A stretch of DNA of 64,000 nt from Streptomyces akebiae (lineage in GTDB: Bacteria > Actinomycetota > Actinomycetes > Streptomycetales > Streptomycetaceae), in assembly GCF_019599145.1 (NCBI RefSeq), contig NZ_CP080647.1, positions 3,534,001 to 3,598,000 of the forward strand, in the 5' to 3' direction. The first letter of the stretch is position 1; each line of letters begins with the position of its first letter. Shown one piece after another: positions 45,135 through 54,058 of the stretch. A program made the position numbers and the translations under genes. Below the pieces are notes generated by a model, which was given only the letters and a program-made list of their open reading frames with translations, was not told the origin of the DNA and did no database searches.

Positions 45135-47540
45135 TCACTTCTCGGCGGACTGCCTCGGGTCCGACTGCTTCCCGGTGGGCCGCGCCGGTCCCTTCGCGCC
45201 CTTCTTCAGAAAGCCCATGTCCTCGTAGAACGGGGTCTGGAAGCCGAAGGCGCCCGCGTTCGCGAGGTCGGTGCGGGCGGCGACGAGCTGGGGCCGCTGG
45301 TAGAGGGGGATGGACCCGGCGGCGGCCCAGATGCGGGCGTCCGCCTTGCGGATCAAGGAGCGCGTCTTGGCCTCGTCGAGGGTGGAGACCGCCTGGTCGA
45401 AGAGCTGGTCGACCCGGTCGGTGCCGACGCGCGTGTAGTTCTGCTCGACGCTCAGCGAGCCGTCGGCCGCGGGCACCGGCTTGGCGTAGATCGGCCGGGC
45501 GTCGGTGGCGGGGTACGCGGAGGTCGGCCAGGAGTACAGCGCGAGGTCGTACTGCCCGTTCGCGATGTGGTCCTTGAAGTAGCTCTCGTCCGCGACCTTG
45601 GAGATCTCCGTACGGATCCCGACGCGCTCCAGCATCGCCGCGATCCGCCCGCCGACGGCCCGCAGCGACTCCGTGCCCGGCCCCGACGGCAGCACGAACC
45701 GCAGTGTCAACAGCTTGCCGTTCTTGGCGAGCGGACCCCTGGCGGCATCGGCGGGCGCCCGTGTCCCCTGCGGCGCGTACGCGCCGGGCGCGCCGCCCGG
45801 CTGGAACTGCCTGCCGTCCTGGGCGAGGTTCGCGCCCTCCTCGCCCTCCTTCTCGTCAGCGTCGCGGGGCTTGTCGTCCTGGCCGACGCTGTACGTGCTC
45901 TCGTCCTCGGCGGAGCCGGATTCGCCGGAGGCGGGCTTGGACGAGCCGGAGGCGGGCTTGGCCGAGCTGGAGGCGGGCTTGTCGGAGCTGGGCTCGGCTG
46001 AGCCGGAGGCGGGCTTGGCCGAGCCGGAGGCGGGCCTGTCGGAGCTGGGCTCGGCTGAGCCGGAGCCGGGCTTGGCCGAGCCGGAGGCGGGCTTGTCGGA
46101 GCTGGGCTCGGCTGAGCCGGAGGCGTCCTTCGTCGCGGTCGTCTCCCCCTCCGCGCCGGCCGCCTTCTTCCCGGGCGCGAGAGGGCCACCCTGCTCCCAG
46201 CCCGCGTCGGCGAGGAGGGCGCGCGCCTCGTCGGTGTCCTGGCCGCCGAGAGCGCCACTGCTGTCGGCGTAGGCGGCCTGGCCGGCGAGGGCGAGGTGGC
46301 TGCCCACGGGGACGGCGGGCAGGCCGAGGGGTTCCAGGACCAGGGCGGCGAGCTTCTCACGGTCGATCGCACGGGCCACGGCGCGGCGGACCCGCTCGTC
46401 GGCGAGGGGGCCGTCGGAACCGTTCAGGGCGAGCTGGGTGAAGGCGGGTTCCAGGGAGCGGCGGACGGTGAAGCCGCGCAGGGCGGACCGCTGGGCGGTG
46501 TACTCGGCGATCGCCGCGCGCCGCTTCTTCCGGGCGCTGATCTCGTCTCCGGCGGCCTCCTCGTCCGAGCCGTGCGCGACGGCCCAGGAACGCAGCGCTT
46601 TCGCGGAGTCGCTCTGCGAGAGCGGCCCGGCGGCCCCTGTCTCCTTCTTGTCACGGGTGGCGAGCATGATCCGCTCGGCCTGGACCGAGTCGATCTCGGC
46701 GATGTCGACCTTGTCCTCGGCCAGCGCCTCGACCCGCTCGGTACGCGGCACGGCACGCAGCACCAGGGTGGAGAGCTTGGCGGTGCGGCCCCACCAGCGG
46801 GGGTTGCGGGTGAGCGTGACCGCGCCGCCCTTGCGGTCGATGTCCTTCAGCGCGAACGGACCGGCGGTGACTTTGAGCTTCTTGCGGGCTCCGTCGTTGA
46901 AGGCGTCCGGGGTGCCCATCACCTGCTTCGGGTACAGCGGTGTGAACAGCGACTTCCAGTCGGCGTACGGGCGGGCGAAGGTGACCCGGACCTCCAGGTC
47001 GTTGTCGCCCCGTTCGATCTTCTCGATGCGTTCGTAGCCGGCGTTCCGGGCCGTCCAGTACGCGGAGTCCTTGCCGGACAGGGCCCGCCACTGCGCGGCG
47101 AAGTCGGCTGCGCCGATCTCCCGGCCGTCGCTCCAGACCGCCTGCTGGTTGAGCTTGTAGAGGACGACCTGCCGGGGCTCGTGCTCGACGACCTTCGCGG
47201 ACTCCACGTAGTCGGAGTTGAGCTCCGGGCGTCCACTGGCGTCGAGGCGGTACATCGACGGCAGTACGGCGCCGGCGATCCGTGCGGTGGCCGGATCGGC
47301 GTCCGCCTGGAACGTGTTCAGCGTCTCCGGTACGGCGTCCACGGCCCAGCGGAGCGTGCCGCCGTCGGCGACCAGGTCCCGGGCGGCGGGGGCGATGTCC
47401 TGTCCGGCGACGGGCCTGCCCGCCGGATCCTCCTCACCGCATCCGCTCAGCGCGGGCATGGTGAGCACGCCGGCGACGAGGAACACCAGCGAGCGGCGCG
47501 GGGCGCGCGGTCGAACGCGGTCGTGGGGAATCGGCGTCAT
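45135..47540 (-). CDS. Family 5 solute-binding lipoprotein with repeat insertion
   Basis: 801 aa from ATG at 47540 with GAGGAGG upstream. Lipobox MPALSGC in the N-terminal signal. SBP family 5: TLRWAVDAVPETLNTFQADA, WSDGREIGAADFAAQWRALS and VRRAVARAIDREKLAALVLE. It is longer than the family norm (about 550 aa) because a low-complexity segment of roughly 120 residues, including three 19-aa repeats, is inserted after LLADAGWEQGG. No permease or ATPase gene is next to it, so it either uses another transporter or acts as a receptor. It is monocistronic. Confidence 0.85.
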   Translation of the reverse strand: MTPIPHDRVRPRAPRRSLVFLVAGVLTMPALSGCGEEDPAGRPVAGQDIAPAARDLVADGGTLRWAVDAVPETLNTFQADADPATARIAGAVLPSMYRLDASGRPELNSDYVESAKVVEHEPRQVVLYKLNQQAVWSDGREIGAADFAAQWRALSGKDSAYWTARNAGYERIEKIERGDNDLEVRVTFARPYADWKSLFTPLYPKQVMGTPDAFNDGARKKLKVTAGPFALKDIDRKGGAVTLTRNPRWWGRTAKLSTLVLRAVPRTERVEALAEDKVDIAEIDSVQAERIMLATRDKKETGAAGPLSQSDSAKALRSWAVAHGSDEEAAGDEISARKKRRAAIAEYTAQRSALRGFTVRRSLEPAFTQLALNGSDGPLADERVRRAVARAIDREKLAALVLEPLGLPAVPVGSHLALAGQAAYADSSGALGGQDTDEARALLADAGWEQGGPLAPGKKAAGAEGETTATKDASGSAEPSSDKPASGSAKPGSGSAEPSSDRPASGSAKPASGSAEPSSDKPASSSAKPASGSSKPASGESGSAEDESTYSVGQDDKPRDADEKEGEEGANLAQDGRQFQPGGAPGAYAPQGTRAPADAARGPLAKNGKLLTLRFVLPSGPGTESLRAVGGRIAAMLERVGIRTEISKVADESYFKDHIANGQYDLALYSWPTSAYPATDARPIYAKPVPAADGSLSVEQNYTRVGTDRVDQLFDQAVSTLDEAKTRSLIRKADARIWAAAGSIPLYQRPQLVAARTDLANAGAFGFQTPFYEDMGFLKKGAKGPARPTGKQSDPRQSAEK
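45945..46115 (-). repeat. Three 57-bp coding tandem repeats
   Basis: Three copies of a 19-residue unit beginning SAEPSSDKPASGSAKP in the lipoprotein gene, with single-residue differences (D/K/R, S/G). The copies then degrade (SSKPASGESGS). Confidence 0.85.
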
Positions 47541-48026
47541 TGCGACCTCCTCGCTCCGCGGTGGGAGAACGGGGACGGGGGCGGCTCTGATCACGTTCGG
47601 CGGTATATGGAGCTGATCAGACGGACGCGGCCCACTGAAGAGGACGAGGTTCGCGCGGGGCCGCCGACACGACGGGGACACCCTGGAACCCACCCGTTCG
47701 GACGCGGGTCCCCCGGGAGAGGGCCGGTCGCATGGAGACTGTGTCGGGTCCGGTGGGGGTTGCTCGCGCGGTTCCCCGCGCCCCTGAGAAGCAGGGACTG
47801 CGCCCCCTGCTTCTCAGGGGCGCGGGCCCTGGTCTTCCAGGGGCGCGGGGAACCGCGCGAGCAACCCCACGCACCCGCGCCCGACCGCCAACCCACCCGC
47901 CCCCACCCCACCCGCGCAAAAGAAAACCGCAAACCGCTTCCCACCGGCAGGTGTGACGCGCGACACTCGCAGGCGCATGAACGTTGCCGCCTTGGGGCCC
48001 ACACCCCGTGAAAGCGAGGGCAAGTC
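47541..48026. other. Intergenic region with long inverted repeat
   Basis: 486 bases between two divergent genes. It holds the 113-bp inverted repeat described separately; the lipoprotein promoter presumably lies in 47541-47740. No gene is supported. Confidence 0.5.
47756..47868. repeat. Nested inverted repeat with dispersed-repeat arms
   Basis: Two 31-nt perfect arms (47756-47786 and 47838-47868; GGGGTTGCTCGCGCGGTTCC ... ) enclose an inner hairpin AGAAGCAGGG/CCCTGCTTCT at 47787-47814. Arms are copies of the dispersed repeat, here meeting head to head. It can form a cruciform or, if transcribed, a large hairpin. Confidence 0.85.
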
Positions 48027-48317
48027 ATGTCCGTGCACGACGACTTGACGTCGGTCCGGCGCTGCCTGGACGAACTGACCCGGTCCGTACGTCGCCTGGA
48101 ACAACAGCTCGGCGGCAGCGGCCTGGAGATACGCCGCGTCCGCACCGACGCCGACCACCTGCGCGAGAGCATCGCGCTGCTCAGCGAGGCCGCCGCCTCC
48201 CTGGCCAAGCCGCGCCGCCCCGACCTCGTCCCCATCCCCGACACCCCGTACGACAGCTCCCTGTGGACGGACTCGGACGACGAGGGCCTCGGCTCCCGCG
48301 ACCGCCGCGCCCCCTGA
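48027..48317 (+). CDS. Small coiled-coil protein (96 aa), function unknown
   Basis: ATG at 48027 with GAGGGCAAG upstream. Residues 8-60 (LTSVRRCLDELTRSVRRLEQ, then RTDADHLRESIALLSEAAAS) form a probable coiled coil; the acidic tail ends SDDEGLGSRDRRAP. It lies 66 bases before the succinate dehydrogenase anchor gene and may be cotranscribed. No family is recognised. Confidence 0.65.
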   Translation: MSVHDDLTSVRRCLDELTRSVRRLEQQLGGSGLEIRRVRTDADHLRESIALLSEAAASLAKPRRPDLVPIPDTPYDSSLWTDSDDEGLGSRDRRAP

Positions 48318-48383
48318 CCGCCGTCGTCCGCCCACCCCCGAGTCCGCCCACCCCCGACAACCAACCCGACCGGGAGTCCCCCG

Positions 48384-49220
48384 TTGGCCACTGGTACGGA
48401 ACCACCGGCAACAGAACCCCTTCCACAGCGCGGCGGCGTGCGGGCCCGTACGCGCGCCGCGATCTCCGCCCCGCATCTGCGCACCGACCGCTGGTGGCTG
48501 GCCCCCGCCGCCACCGCCGCCGGACTGCTCGCCTTCATCGTCTACTCGACCTGGCGGGCCTTCGCGGACGCGCACTACTACGCGGCCCCGTACGTCTCGC
48601 CGTTCTACTCGCCCTGTCTGGCGGAACGCTGCGAACCCATGCGGGGCGGCCCCAACTGGGAGATCTTCGGCGGCTGGTGGGGCATCTCACCGGCGATCAT
48701 CATCCTGATCTTCCCGCTCGGCTTCCGCCTGACCTGCTACTACTACCGCAAGGCCTACTACCGCGGCTTCTGGGCCTCCCCGCCGGCCTGCGCCGTGGCC
48801 GAGCCGCACCAGAAGTACTCGGGCGAGACCCGCTTCCCGCTGATCCTGCAGAACCTGCACCGGTACTTCTTCTACGCCGCCCTGCTGGTCGCCGGCATCC
48901 TCACCTACGACACGGTCCTCGCCTTCCGCGACGAGCACTACGAGTGGGGCCACATGGGCCTCGGCACCCTCGTGTTCCTCCTCAACATCGTGCTGATCTG
49001 GGCGTACACCCTCTCCTGCCACTCGTGCCGGCACATCGTCGGCGGCAAGCTCAAGCACTTCTCCAAGCACCCCGTGCGCTACCGGATGTGGCAGTGGGTC
49101 GGGAAGCTCAATGCCCGTCACATGCAGCTGGCCTGGGCCTCGTTGGTGAGCGTGGCACTCGCCGACTTCTATGTGTACCTGGTCGCGTCCGGCGCCTTCG
49201 ACGATCCGAGGTTGTTCTGA
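48384..49220 (+). CDS. Succinate dehydrogenase membrane anchor (Sdh1-type)
   Basis: 278 aa from a TTG start with GGGAG upstream; no ATG or GTG is suitably placed. Five or so membrane segments (WLAPAATAAGLLAFIVYST, ISPAIIILIFPLGF, YFFYAALLVAGILTYDTVL, LGTLVFLLNIVLIWAYTL), with His residues (HRYF, HSCRH) that could bind heme. Its stop codon shares a base with the SdhA start. It is the counterpart of Rv0249c, the anchor of mycobacterial Sdh1, rather than classical SdhC/D. Confidence 0.82.
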   Translation: MATGTEPPATEPLPQRGGVRARTRAAISAPHLRTDRWWLAPAATAAGLLAFIVYSTWRAFADAHYYAAPYVSPFYSPCLAERCEPMRGGPNWEIFGGWWGISPAIIILIFPLGFRLTCYYYRKAYYRGFWASPPACAVAEPHQKYSGETRFPLILQNLHRYFFYAALLVAGILTYDTVLAFRDEHYEWGHMGLGTLVFLLNIVLIWAYTLSCHSCRHIVGGKLKHFSKHPVRYRMWQWVGKLNARHMQLAWASLVSVALADFYVYLVASGAFDDPRLF

Positions 49221-51187
49221 TGTCCGTGGTCGAGCGACAGGAGTGGGACGTCGTCGTGATCGGCGCCGGCGGCGCCGGGCTGCGCGCCGCGATCGAGGCC
49301 CGCGAGCGGGGCGCCCGTACGGCCGTGATCTGCAAGTCCCTGTTCGGCAAAGCCCACACGGTGATGGCCGAGGGCGGCATCGCGGCCGCCATGGGCAACG
49401 TCAACTCCGGTGACAACTGGCAGGTCCACTTCCGCGACACCATGCGCGGCGGCAAGTTCCTCAACCAGTGGCGGATGGCCGAGCTGCACGCCAAGGAGGC
49501 CCCCGACCGGGTCTGGGAGCTGGAGACGTGGGGTGCCCTCTTCGACCGTACGAAGGACGGCCGGATCTCGCAGCGCAACTTCGGTGGCCACGAGTACCCG
49601 CGCCTCGCCCACGTCGGCGACCGTACGGGCCTGGAGCTGATCCGCACCCTCCAGCAGAAGATCGTCGCCCTCCAGCAGGAGGACCACAAGGAGACCGGTG
49701 ACTACGAGTCCCGGCTGAAGGTCTTCCAGGAGTGCACGGTCACCCGGGTCCTCAAGGACGGCGAACGGGTCTCCGGGGCCTTCGCGTACGAGCGCGAGTC
49801 GGGGCGCTTCTTCGTGCTCGAAGCACCCGCCGTCGTCATCGCCACCGGGGGGATCGGCAAGTCCTTCAAGGTGACGTCGAACTCGTGGGAGTACACGGGC
49901 GACGGCCACGCGCTGGCGCTGCTCGCGGGCGCGCCGCTGCTGAACATGGAGTTCGTGCAGTTCCATCCGACGGGCATGGTCTGGCCGCCGTCGGTGAAGG
50001 GCATCCTCGTCACCGAGTCGGTGCGCGGCGACGGCGGTGTCCTGCGCAACTCCGAGGGCAAGCGGTTCATGTTCGACTACATCCCGGACGTCTTCAAGGA
50101 GAAGTACGCGCAGTCCGAGGAGGAGGGCGACCGCTGGTACGAGGACCCGGACCACAACCGGCGCCCGCCCGAACTGCTGCCGCGCGACGAGGTGGCGCGG
50201 GCCATCAACGCCGAGGTGAAAGCGGGCCGGGGCTCGCCGCACGGCGGGGTCTTCCTGGACGTGTCCACGCGGATGCCGGCGGAGACCATCCGGCGCCGAC
50301 TGCCGTCCATGTACCACCAGTTCAAGGAGCTGGCGGACGTCGACATCACGGCGGAGGCGATGGAGGTCGGGCCCACCTGTCACTACGTGATGGGCGGGAT
50401 CGCGGTCGAGTCGGACACGGCGGCGGCGCGCGGGGTGCCGGGTCTGTTCGCGGCCGGTGAGGTGGCCGGCGGGATGCACGGCTCCAACCGGCTGGGCGGC
50501 AACTCCCTCTCCGACCTGCTGGTCTTCGGCCGCCGGGCGGGTGTGCACGCGGCCGAGTACGCGGCGGGCCTGGCCGGTGCGCGCCCTCCGGTGGACGACA
50601 TCGAGGTCGACACGGCCGCCGCCGAGGCGCTGCGCCCGTTCTCCGCCGAAGGCCCGGCGCCCGGGCAGCCCGAGGCGGCGGGTGGCCGGCCGCCGGAGAA
50701 CCCGTACACCCTGCACCAGGAACTCCAGCAGGCCATGAACGACCTGGTCGGCATCATCCGCCGCGAGGGCGAGATGGAACAGGCGCTGGAGAAGCTCGCC
50801 GATCTGCGGGTCCGGGCGGGCCGGGCGGGTGTCGAGGGGCACCGGCAGTTCAACCCCGGCTGGCATCTCGCCCTGGACCTGCGGAACATGCTGCTGGTCA
50901 GCGAGTGCGTGGCGAGGGCGGCGCTGGAGCGCACGGAGTCCCGGGGCGGCCACACCCGCGAGGACCATCCGACGATGGACCGCGACTGGCGTCGGATCAA
51001 TCTGCTCTGCCGGCTCACCGATCCGGCGGCCGGTCCGGTGCCCGCTCAGGCGGCCGGAGAGGCAGAAGTCGTCGGCCCGATCATCCTCACCCGCGAGACC
51101 ACCGAAGCCATCCGTCCCGACCTGCTCGCCCTCTTCGAGAAGGAGGAGCTGGTCAAGTACCTCGCCGAAGAGGAGCTGTACGAGTGA
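49220..51187 (+). CDS. sdhA: Succinate dehydrogenase flavoprotein subunit
   Basis: 655 aa from ATG at 49220 (TGATG overlap with the anchor gene). FAD-binding GAGGAGLRAAIEA; covalent-FAD His46 in KAHTVMAEGG; active-site segments QFHPTGMVWP, RSEG-type NSEGKRFM and the HxxM-like SNRLGGNSLSDLL. It oxidises succinate to fumarate. With SdhB and the anchor it forms a complete Sdh1-type complex. Confidence 0.94.
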   Translation: MSVVERQEWDVVVIGAGGAGLRAAIEARERGARTAVICKSLFGKAHTVMAEGGIAAAMGNVNSGDNWQVHFRDTMRGGKFLNQWRMAELHAKEAPDRVWELETWGALFDRTKDGRISQRNFGGHEYPRLAHVGDRTGLELIRTLQQKIVALQQEDHKETGDYESRLKVFQECTVTRVLKDGERVSGAFAYERESGRFFVLEAPAVVIATGGIGKSFKVTSNSWEYTGDGHALALLAGAPLLNMEFVQFHPTGMVWPPSVKGILVTESVRGDGGVLRNSEGKRFMFDYIPDVFKEKYAQSEEEGDRWYEDPDHNRRPPELLPRDEVARAINAEVKAGRGSPHGGVFLDVSTRMPAETIRRRLPSMYHQFKELADVDITAEAMEVGPTCHYVMGGIAVESDTAAARGVPGLFAAGEVAGGMHGSNRLGGNSLSDLLVFGRRAGVHAAEYAAGLAGARPPVDDIEVDTAAAEALRPFSAEGPAPGQPEAAGGRPPENPYTLHQELQQAMNDLVGIIRREGEMEQALEKLADLRVRAGRAGVEGHRQFNPGWHLALDLRNMLLVSECVARAALERTESRGGHTREDHPTMDRDWRRINLLCRLTDPAAGPVPAQAAGEAEVVGPIILTRETTEAIRPDLLALFEKEELVKYLAEEELYE

Positions 51188-51209
51188 GCAGCTACGAGGA
51201 GCCGCGGTC

Positions 51210-51986
51210 ATGAGCGGCTACGAGGCCCGCTTCAAGGTGTGGCGCGGCGATGTCGAGGGCGGTGACCTGAAGGACTTCAGGGTCGAGGTGAACGAGGGCG
51301 AGGTGGTCCTCGACATCATCCACCGCCTCCAGGCGACCCAGGCCCCCGACCTCGCCGTCCGCTGGAACTGCAAGGCGGGCAAGTGCGGTTCCTGTTCGGC
51401 GGAGATCAACGGTCGTCCCCGGCTGATGTGCATGACCCGCATGTCGGTGTTCGAGCGGGACGAGACGATCACCGTGACACCGCTGCGCGCCTTCCCGGTG
51501 GTCCGTGACCTGGTCACGGACGTGGGATTCAACTACACCAAGGCGCGCGAGGTCCCGGCCTTCGTGGCGCCGGAGAAGCTCGGCCCGGGCGAGTACCGGA
51601 TGATGCAGGAGGACGTGGACCGCCCGCAGGAGTTCCGGAAGTGCATCGAGTGCTTCCTCTGCCAGGACACCTGCCACGTCGTCCGTGACCACGAGGAGAA
51701 CAAGCCCGCCTTCGCGGGCCCCCGGTTCCTGATGCGTGTCGCGGAACTGGACATGCACCCGCTCGACGCGGCCGAGGACACCGGCCTGGACCGCAAGAAG
51801 ACGGCTCAGGACGAACACGGTCTCGGCTACTGCAACATCACCAAATGCTGCACCGAGGTGTGCCCGGAGGGCATCAAGATCACGGACAACGCGTTGATCC
51901 CCCTCAAGGAACGTGCCGTCGACCGCAAGTACGACCCGCTGGTGTGGCTGGGCTCGAAGATCAGGAGGCGCTCCTCGGCGGGGTGA
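51210..51986 (+). CDS. sdhB: Succinate dehydrogenase iron-sulfur subunit
   Basis: 258 aa. The [2Fe-2S] motif CKAGKCGSCSAEINGRPRLMC-type arrangement at the N-terminal plant-ferredoxin domain, and the C-terminal domain with CIECFLCQDTCHV and CNITKCCTEVCPEG. The ATG at 51210 has GAGGAG 11 bases upstream. It transfers electrons from SdhA to quinone via the anchor. Confidence 0.94.
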   Translation: MSGYEARFKVWRGDVEGGDLKDFRVEVNEGEVVLDIIHRLQATQAPDLAVRWNCKAGKCGSCSAEINGRPRLMCMTRMSVFERDETITVTPLRAFPVVRDLVTDVGFNYTKAREVPAFVAPEKLGPGEYRMMQEDVDRPQEFRKCIECFLCQDTCHVVRDHEENKPAFAGPRFLMRVAELDMHPLDAAEDTGLDRKKTAQDEHGLGYCNITKCCTEVCPEGIKITDNALIPLKERAVDRKYDPLVWLGSKIRRRSSAG

Positions 51987-52105
51987 GGTTCCGGGCGTGA
52001 GGTTCCGGGCGGGCGGTCGGCACCCCGCCCGCCGCACACGGGCGGCTTGCCCACTCCGGCCCACCCCGCTCGCGGGCGCCCGGCACCGGCCATACGCTCC
52101 CGAAT

Positions 52106-53893
52106 GTGACGTCGCGTCTGAGCAGGAGCCGAGCGCGCGGGGCCACGTCCCACATAGCCGTGCGCGTGGCCCACACCGCGTTCGGGGGGCTCGTGGCCCT
52201 GGCGTGGCTCCTGCTGCCCACGGCGACGGAGACGGCCGCCGAGGGGCGCCCCAGGGGTCCGTACGCCCCCGAGGGGTCCGTCATCAGGGTCATGGGACCG
52301 CCCGTCGGCGAGTGGCCCGCGGCCGCCGCCCCCGGCCGGCTCGTCGTGCCCCCGTCCGCCGACGGGTTCGCGGCTCCGGCGGACGACAGCTCCGGCTCGG
52401 ATCTGATCCTGCCGGTGGCCGCCGCGGGCACGGCTGTTGCCGTCGCCGCGTACTCCCTCGTACGACGCAGGCGCCGCGCCCGGCTGCGCACGACCCCGAC
52501 CGGCGTCTTCGACCCCCCTACGACCCCGCTGCCCGACCTGCGCCGCCGCGCCCGGCGCCTGCTCGTCGAGACCGACGACAGTGTCCGCACCAGCACCGAG
52601 GAACTCGGTTTCGCGGCGGCCCGGCCGGGACACGGCGAGGCAGAAGCACCTTCAGCGGGTCCCTCCAACCGCGGTGACGCGGACGGGCCGGGCGCGGGGA
52701 AGCCGCACGCGGACCCGCAGGCCCCGAGCACCCCGGACGCGGAGAAGCCGGACGTAGACGAGCAGGACGTAGACGAGCAGGACGTAGACGAGCCGGAGGC
52801 GACGAACCCGACGCGGCAGCCCGGCCCCGTCGGACCGCACGCGGCGACGCCGTTCACGCTCGATCCGACTCAGCCCTTCGCGGAGACGCCGGCGATGCGG
52901 GACGCGGTGCGCCCGTTCGTGGAGGCCCTGGCCGACGCGCGGGGTGAACTGGTGGCCGCGTTCGAGGCGGGCCAGCGGCTGGACGAGGCGAGCGGATCCC
53001 TGTCGCCCGACGAGGAGCGCGCGCTGCTGGAGAAGATCCTCGTCCGGTGCACGACGGCACAGCGGCGGCTCGACACGGCGACCCCGGCCTTCGACCAACT
53101 CCGGGCCCTGGAGTGGGACATCGCCCCCGCCCTGGAGTGCGCGGAGGCCCGCTTCCGTGAGCTGACCGGCCGTACGGCGAACGCGGCCACCACCCTCACC
53201 GCCCTCCGCCACACCTACGCCCCCGCCGCCTCCCTCCCCGTCACCGGCCACGTCGAGCAGGCCAAGGACCGCCTGGTCTTCGCCACCACCGAACTGAACC
53301 GGGCCCGTCAGTCCGCCTACCCCGGTGACCTGGACACCGCGGCCGTGCACCTACGGGCGGCCGAGGGCGCGATCGACCAGGCGGATCTGTTCGTGACGGG
53401 CGTGGAGCGGCTCTCCGCCGAGTTGGCCCGCGCCACCGAGCTCGTGAAGGAGGGCGCTCCGTACACGGGCCCGGACGACGACCCCCTCGACGTCCTGCGC
53501 CGCCAGAGCCGCTGGTCCCTGCCGTCCCGCAGCGCCGTCGCGGCCGCGGCCGACTTCGTCACCACGCACCGGGCGGCGGTCGGCGTACGGGCCAGGACAC
53601 GGCTGTCGGAGGCGGAACGGCACCTGGCGCTCGACGACGAGGCCGAGAACGGCGACCACGCCCGACGCGCGGACTCCCTCGCCCAGGAGGCACGCCACCT
53701 GGCCGAGCAGGACGTGCGGGCGTACGGCAACCCGTACGGCGGCCCCGGCGGCGACGGCCTCTCCGGCGCCCTCCTGGGCGGCATCATCCTCGGCGAGCCC
53801 CCGGACGGCACCGGCCGGGCAGACCTACGAGGCCCCGCCTGCTACGGGGGATCCGCCACCCGGGCCCGCAGAGCGATGAGCGGCCAGTTCTGA
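52106..53893 (+). CDS. Membrane protein with coiled-coil outer region, unknown function
   Basis: 595 aa from GTG at 52106. Signal-like N-terminus (TAFGGLVALAWLLLPTATE), then a membrane helix near residue 100 (LILPVAAAGTAVAVAAYSLV) followed by RRRRR, and a large cytoplasmic alpha-helical region (DLRRRARRLLVETDDSV, AEQHLALDDEAENGDHARR). The end NPYGGPGGDGLSGALLGGII resembles the C-termini of TPM-domain membrane proteins of Streptomyces, but no TPM domain is seen at the N-terminus. A 15-bp, three-copy repeat (DVDEQ) lies at residues about 216-230. Confidence 0.65.
   Translation: MTSRLSRSRARGATSHIAVRVAHTAFGGLVALAWLLLPTATETAAEGRPRGPYAPEGSVIRVMGPPVGEWPAAAAPGRLVVPPSADGFAAPADDSSGSDLILPVAAAGTAVAVAAYSLVRRRRRARLRTTPTGVFDPPTTPLPDLRRRARRLLVETDDSVRTSTEELGFAAARPGHGEAEAPSAGPSNRGDADGPGAGKPHADPQAPSTPDAEKPDVDEQDVDEQDVDEPEATNPTRQPGPVGPHAATPFTLDPTQPFAETPAMRDAVRPFVEALADARGELVAAFEAGQRLDEASGSLSPDEERALLEKILVRCTTAQRRLDTATPAFDQLRALEWDIAPALECAEARFRELTGRTANAATTLTALRHTYAPAASLPVTGHVEQAKDRLVFATTELNRARQSAYPGDLDTAAVHLRAAEGAIDQADLFVTGVERLSAELARATELVKEGAPYTGPDDDPLDVLRRQSRWSLPSRSAVAAAADFVTTHRAAVGVRARTRLSEAERHLALDDEAENGDHARRADSLAQEARHLAEQDVRAYGNPYGGPGGDGLSGALLGGIILGEPPDGTGRADLRGPACYGGSATRARRAMSGQF
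52751..52795 (+). repeat. Three 15-bp tandem repeats (DVDEQ)
   Basis: GACGTAGACGAGCAG in three adjoining copies, the last ending CCG, inside the membrane protein gene. Confidence 0.9.
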
Positions 53894-53951
53894 GCGGCCG
53901 GGCCGCCCCGTGCCCTCGGGGACGCGGGAAGCGCGGCGGCGAAAGCCGGCC

Positions 53952-54058
53952 CTAGGGGGTGTTGCGAAAGTCCCGCACAGCACCCACGGCGCCCGGCACG
54001 CCGAGAGCACGCACCGGACACCGCGAGCACCGCACAGGACTTTCGAAACACCCCCTAG
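53952..54058. mobile_element. MITE-like element with terminal inverted repeats (CTAG ends)
   Basis: Left end CTAGGGGGTGTTGCGAAAGTCC and right end, read inverted, CTAGGGGGTGTTTCGAAAGTCC: 21 of 22 bases match. About 60 bases lie between. The right end CTAG overlaps the stop codon (TAG) of the adjacent gene. No transposase is encoded, so it is a non-autonomous element. Confidence 0.7.

Noticed and set aside
53894..54054. Small gene between the membrane protein and the regulator
   Set aside because: The region is a short palindrome-ended element; no frame has a start with a ribosome-binding site.
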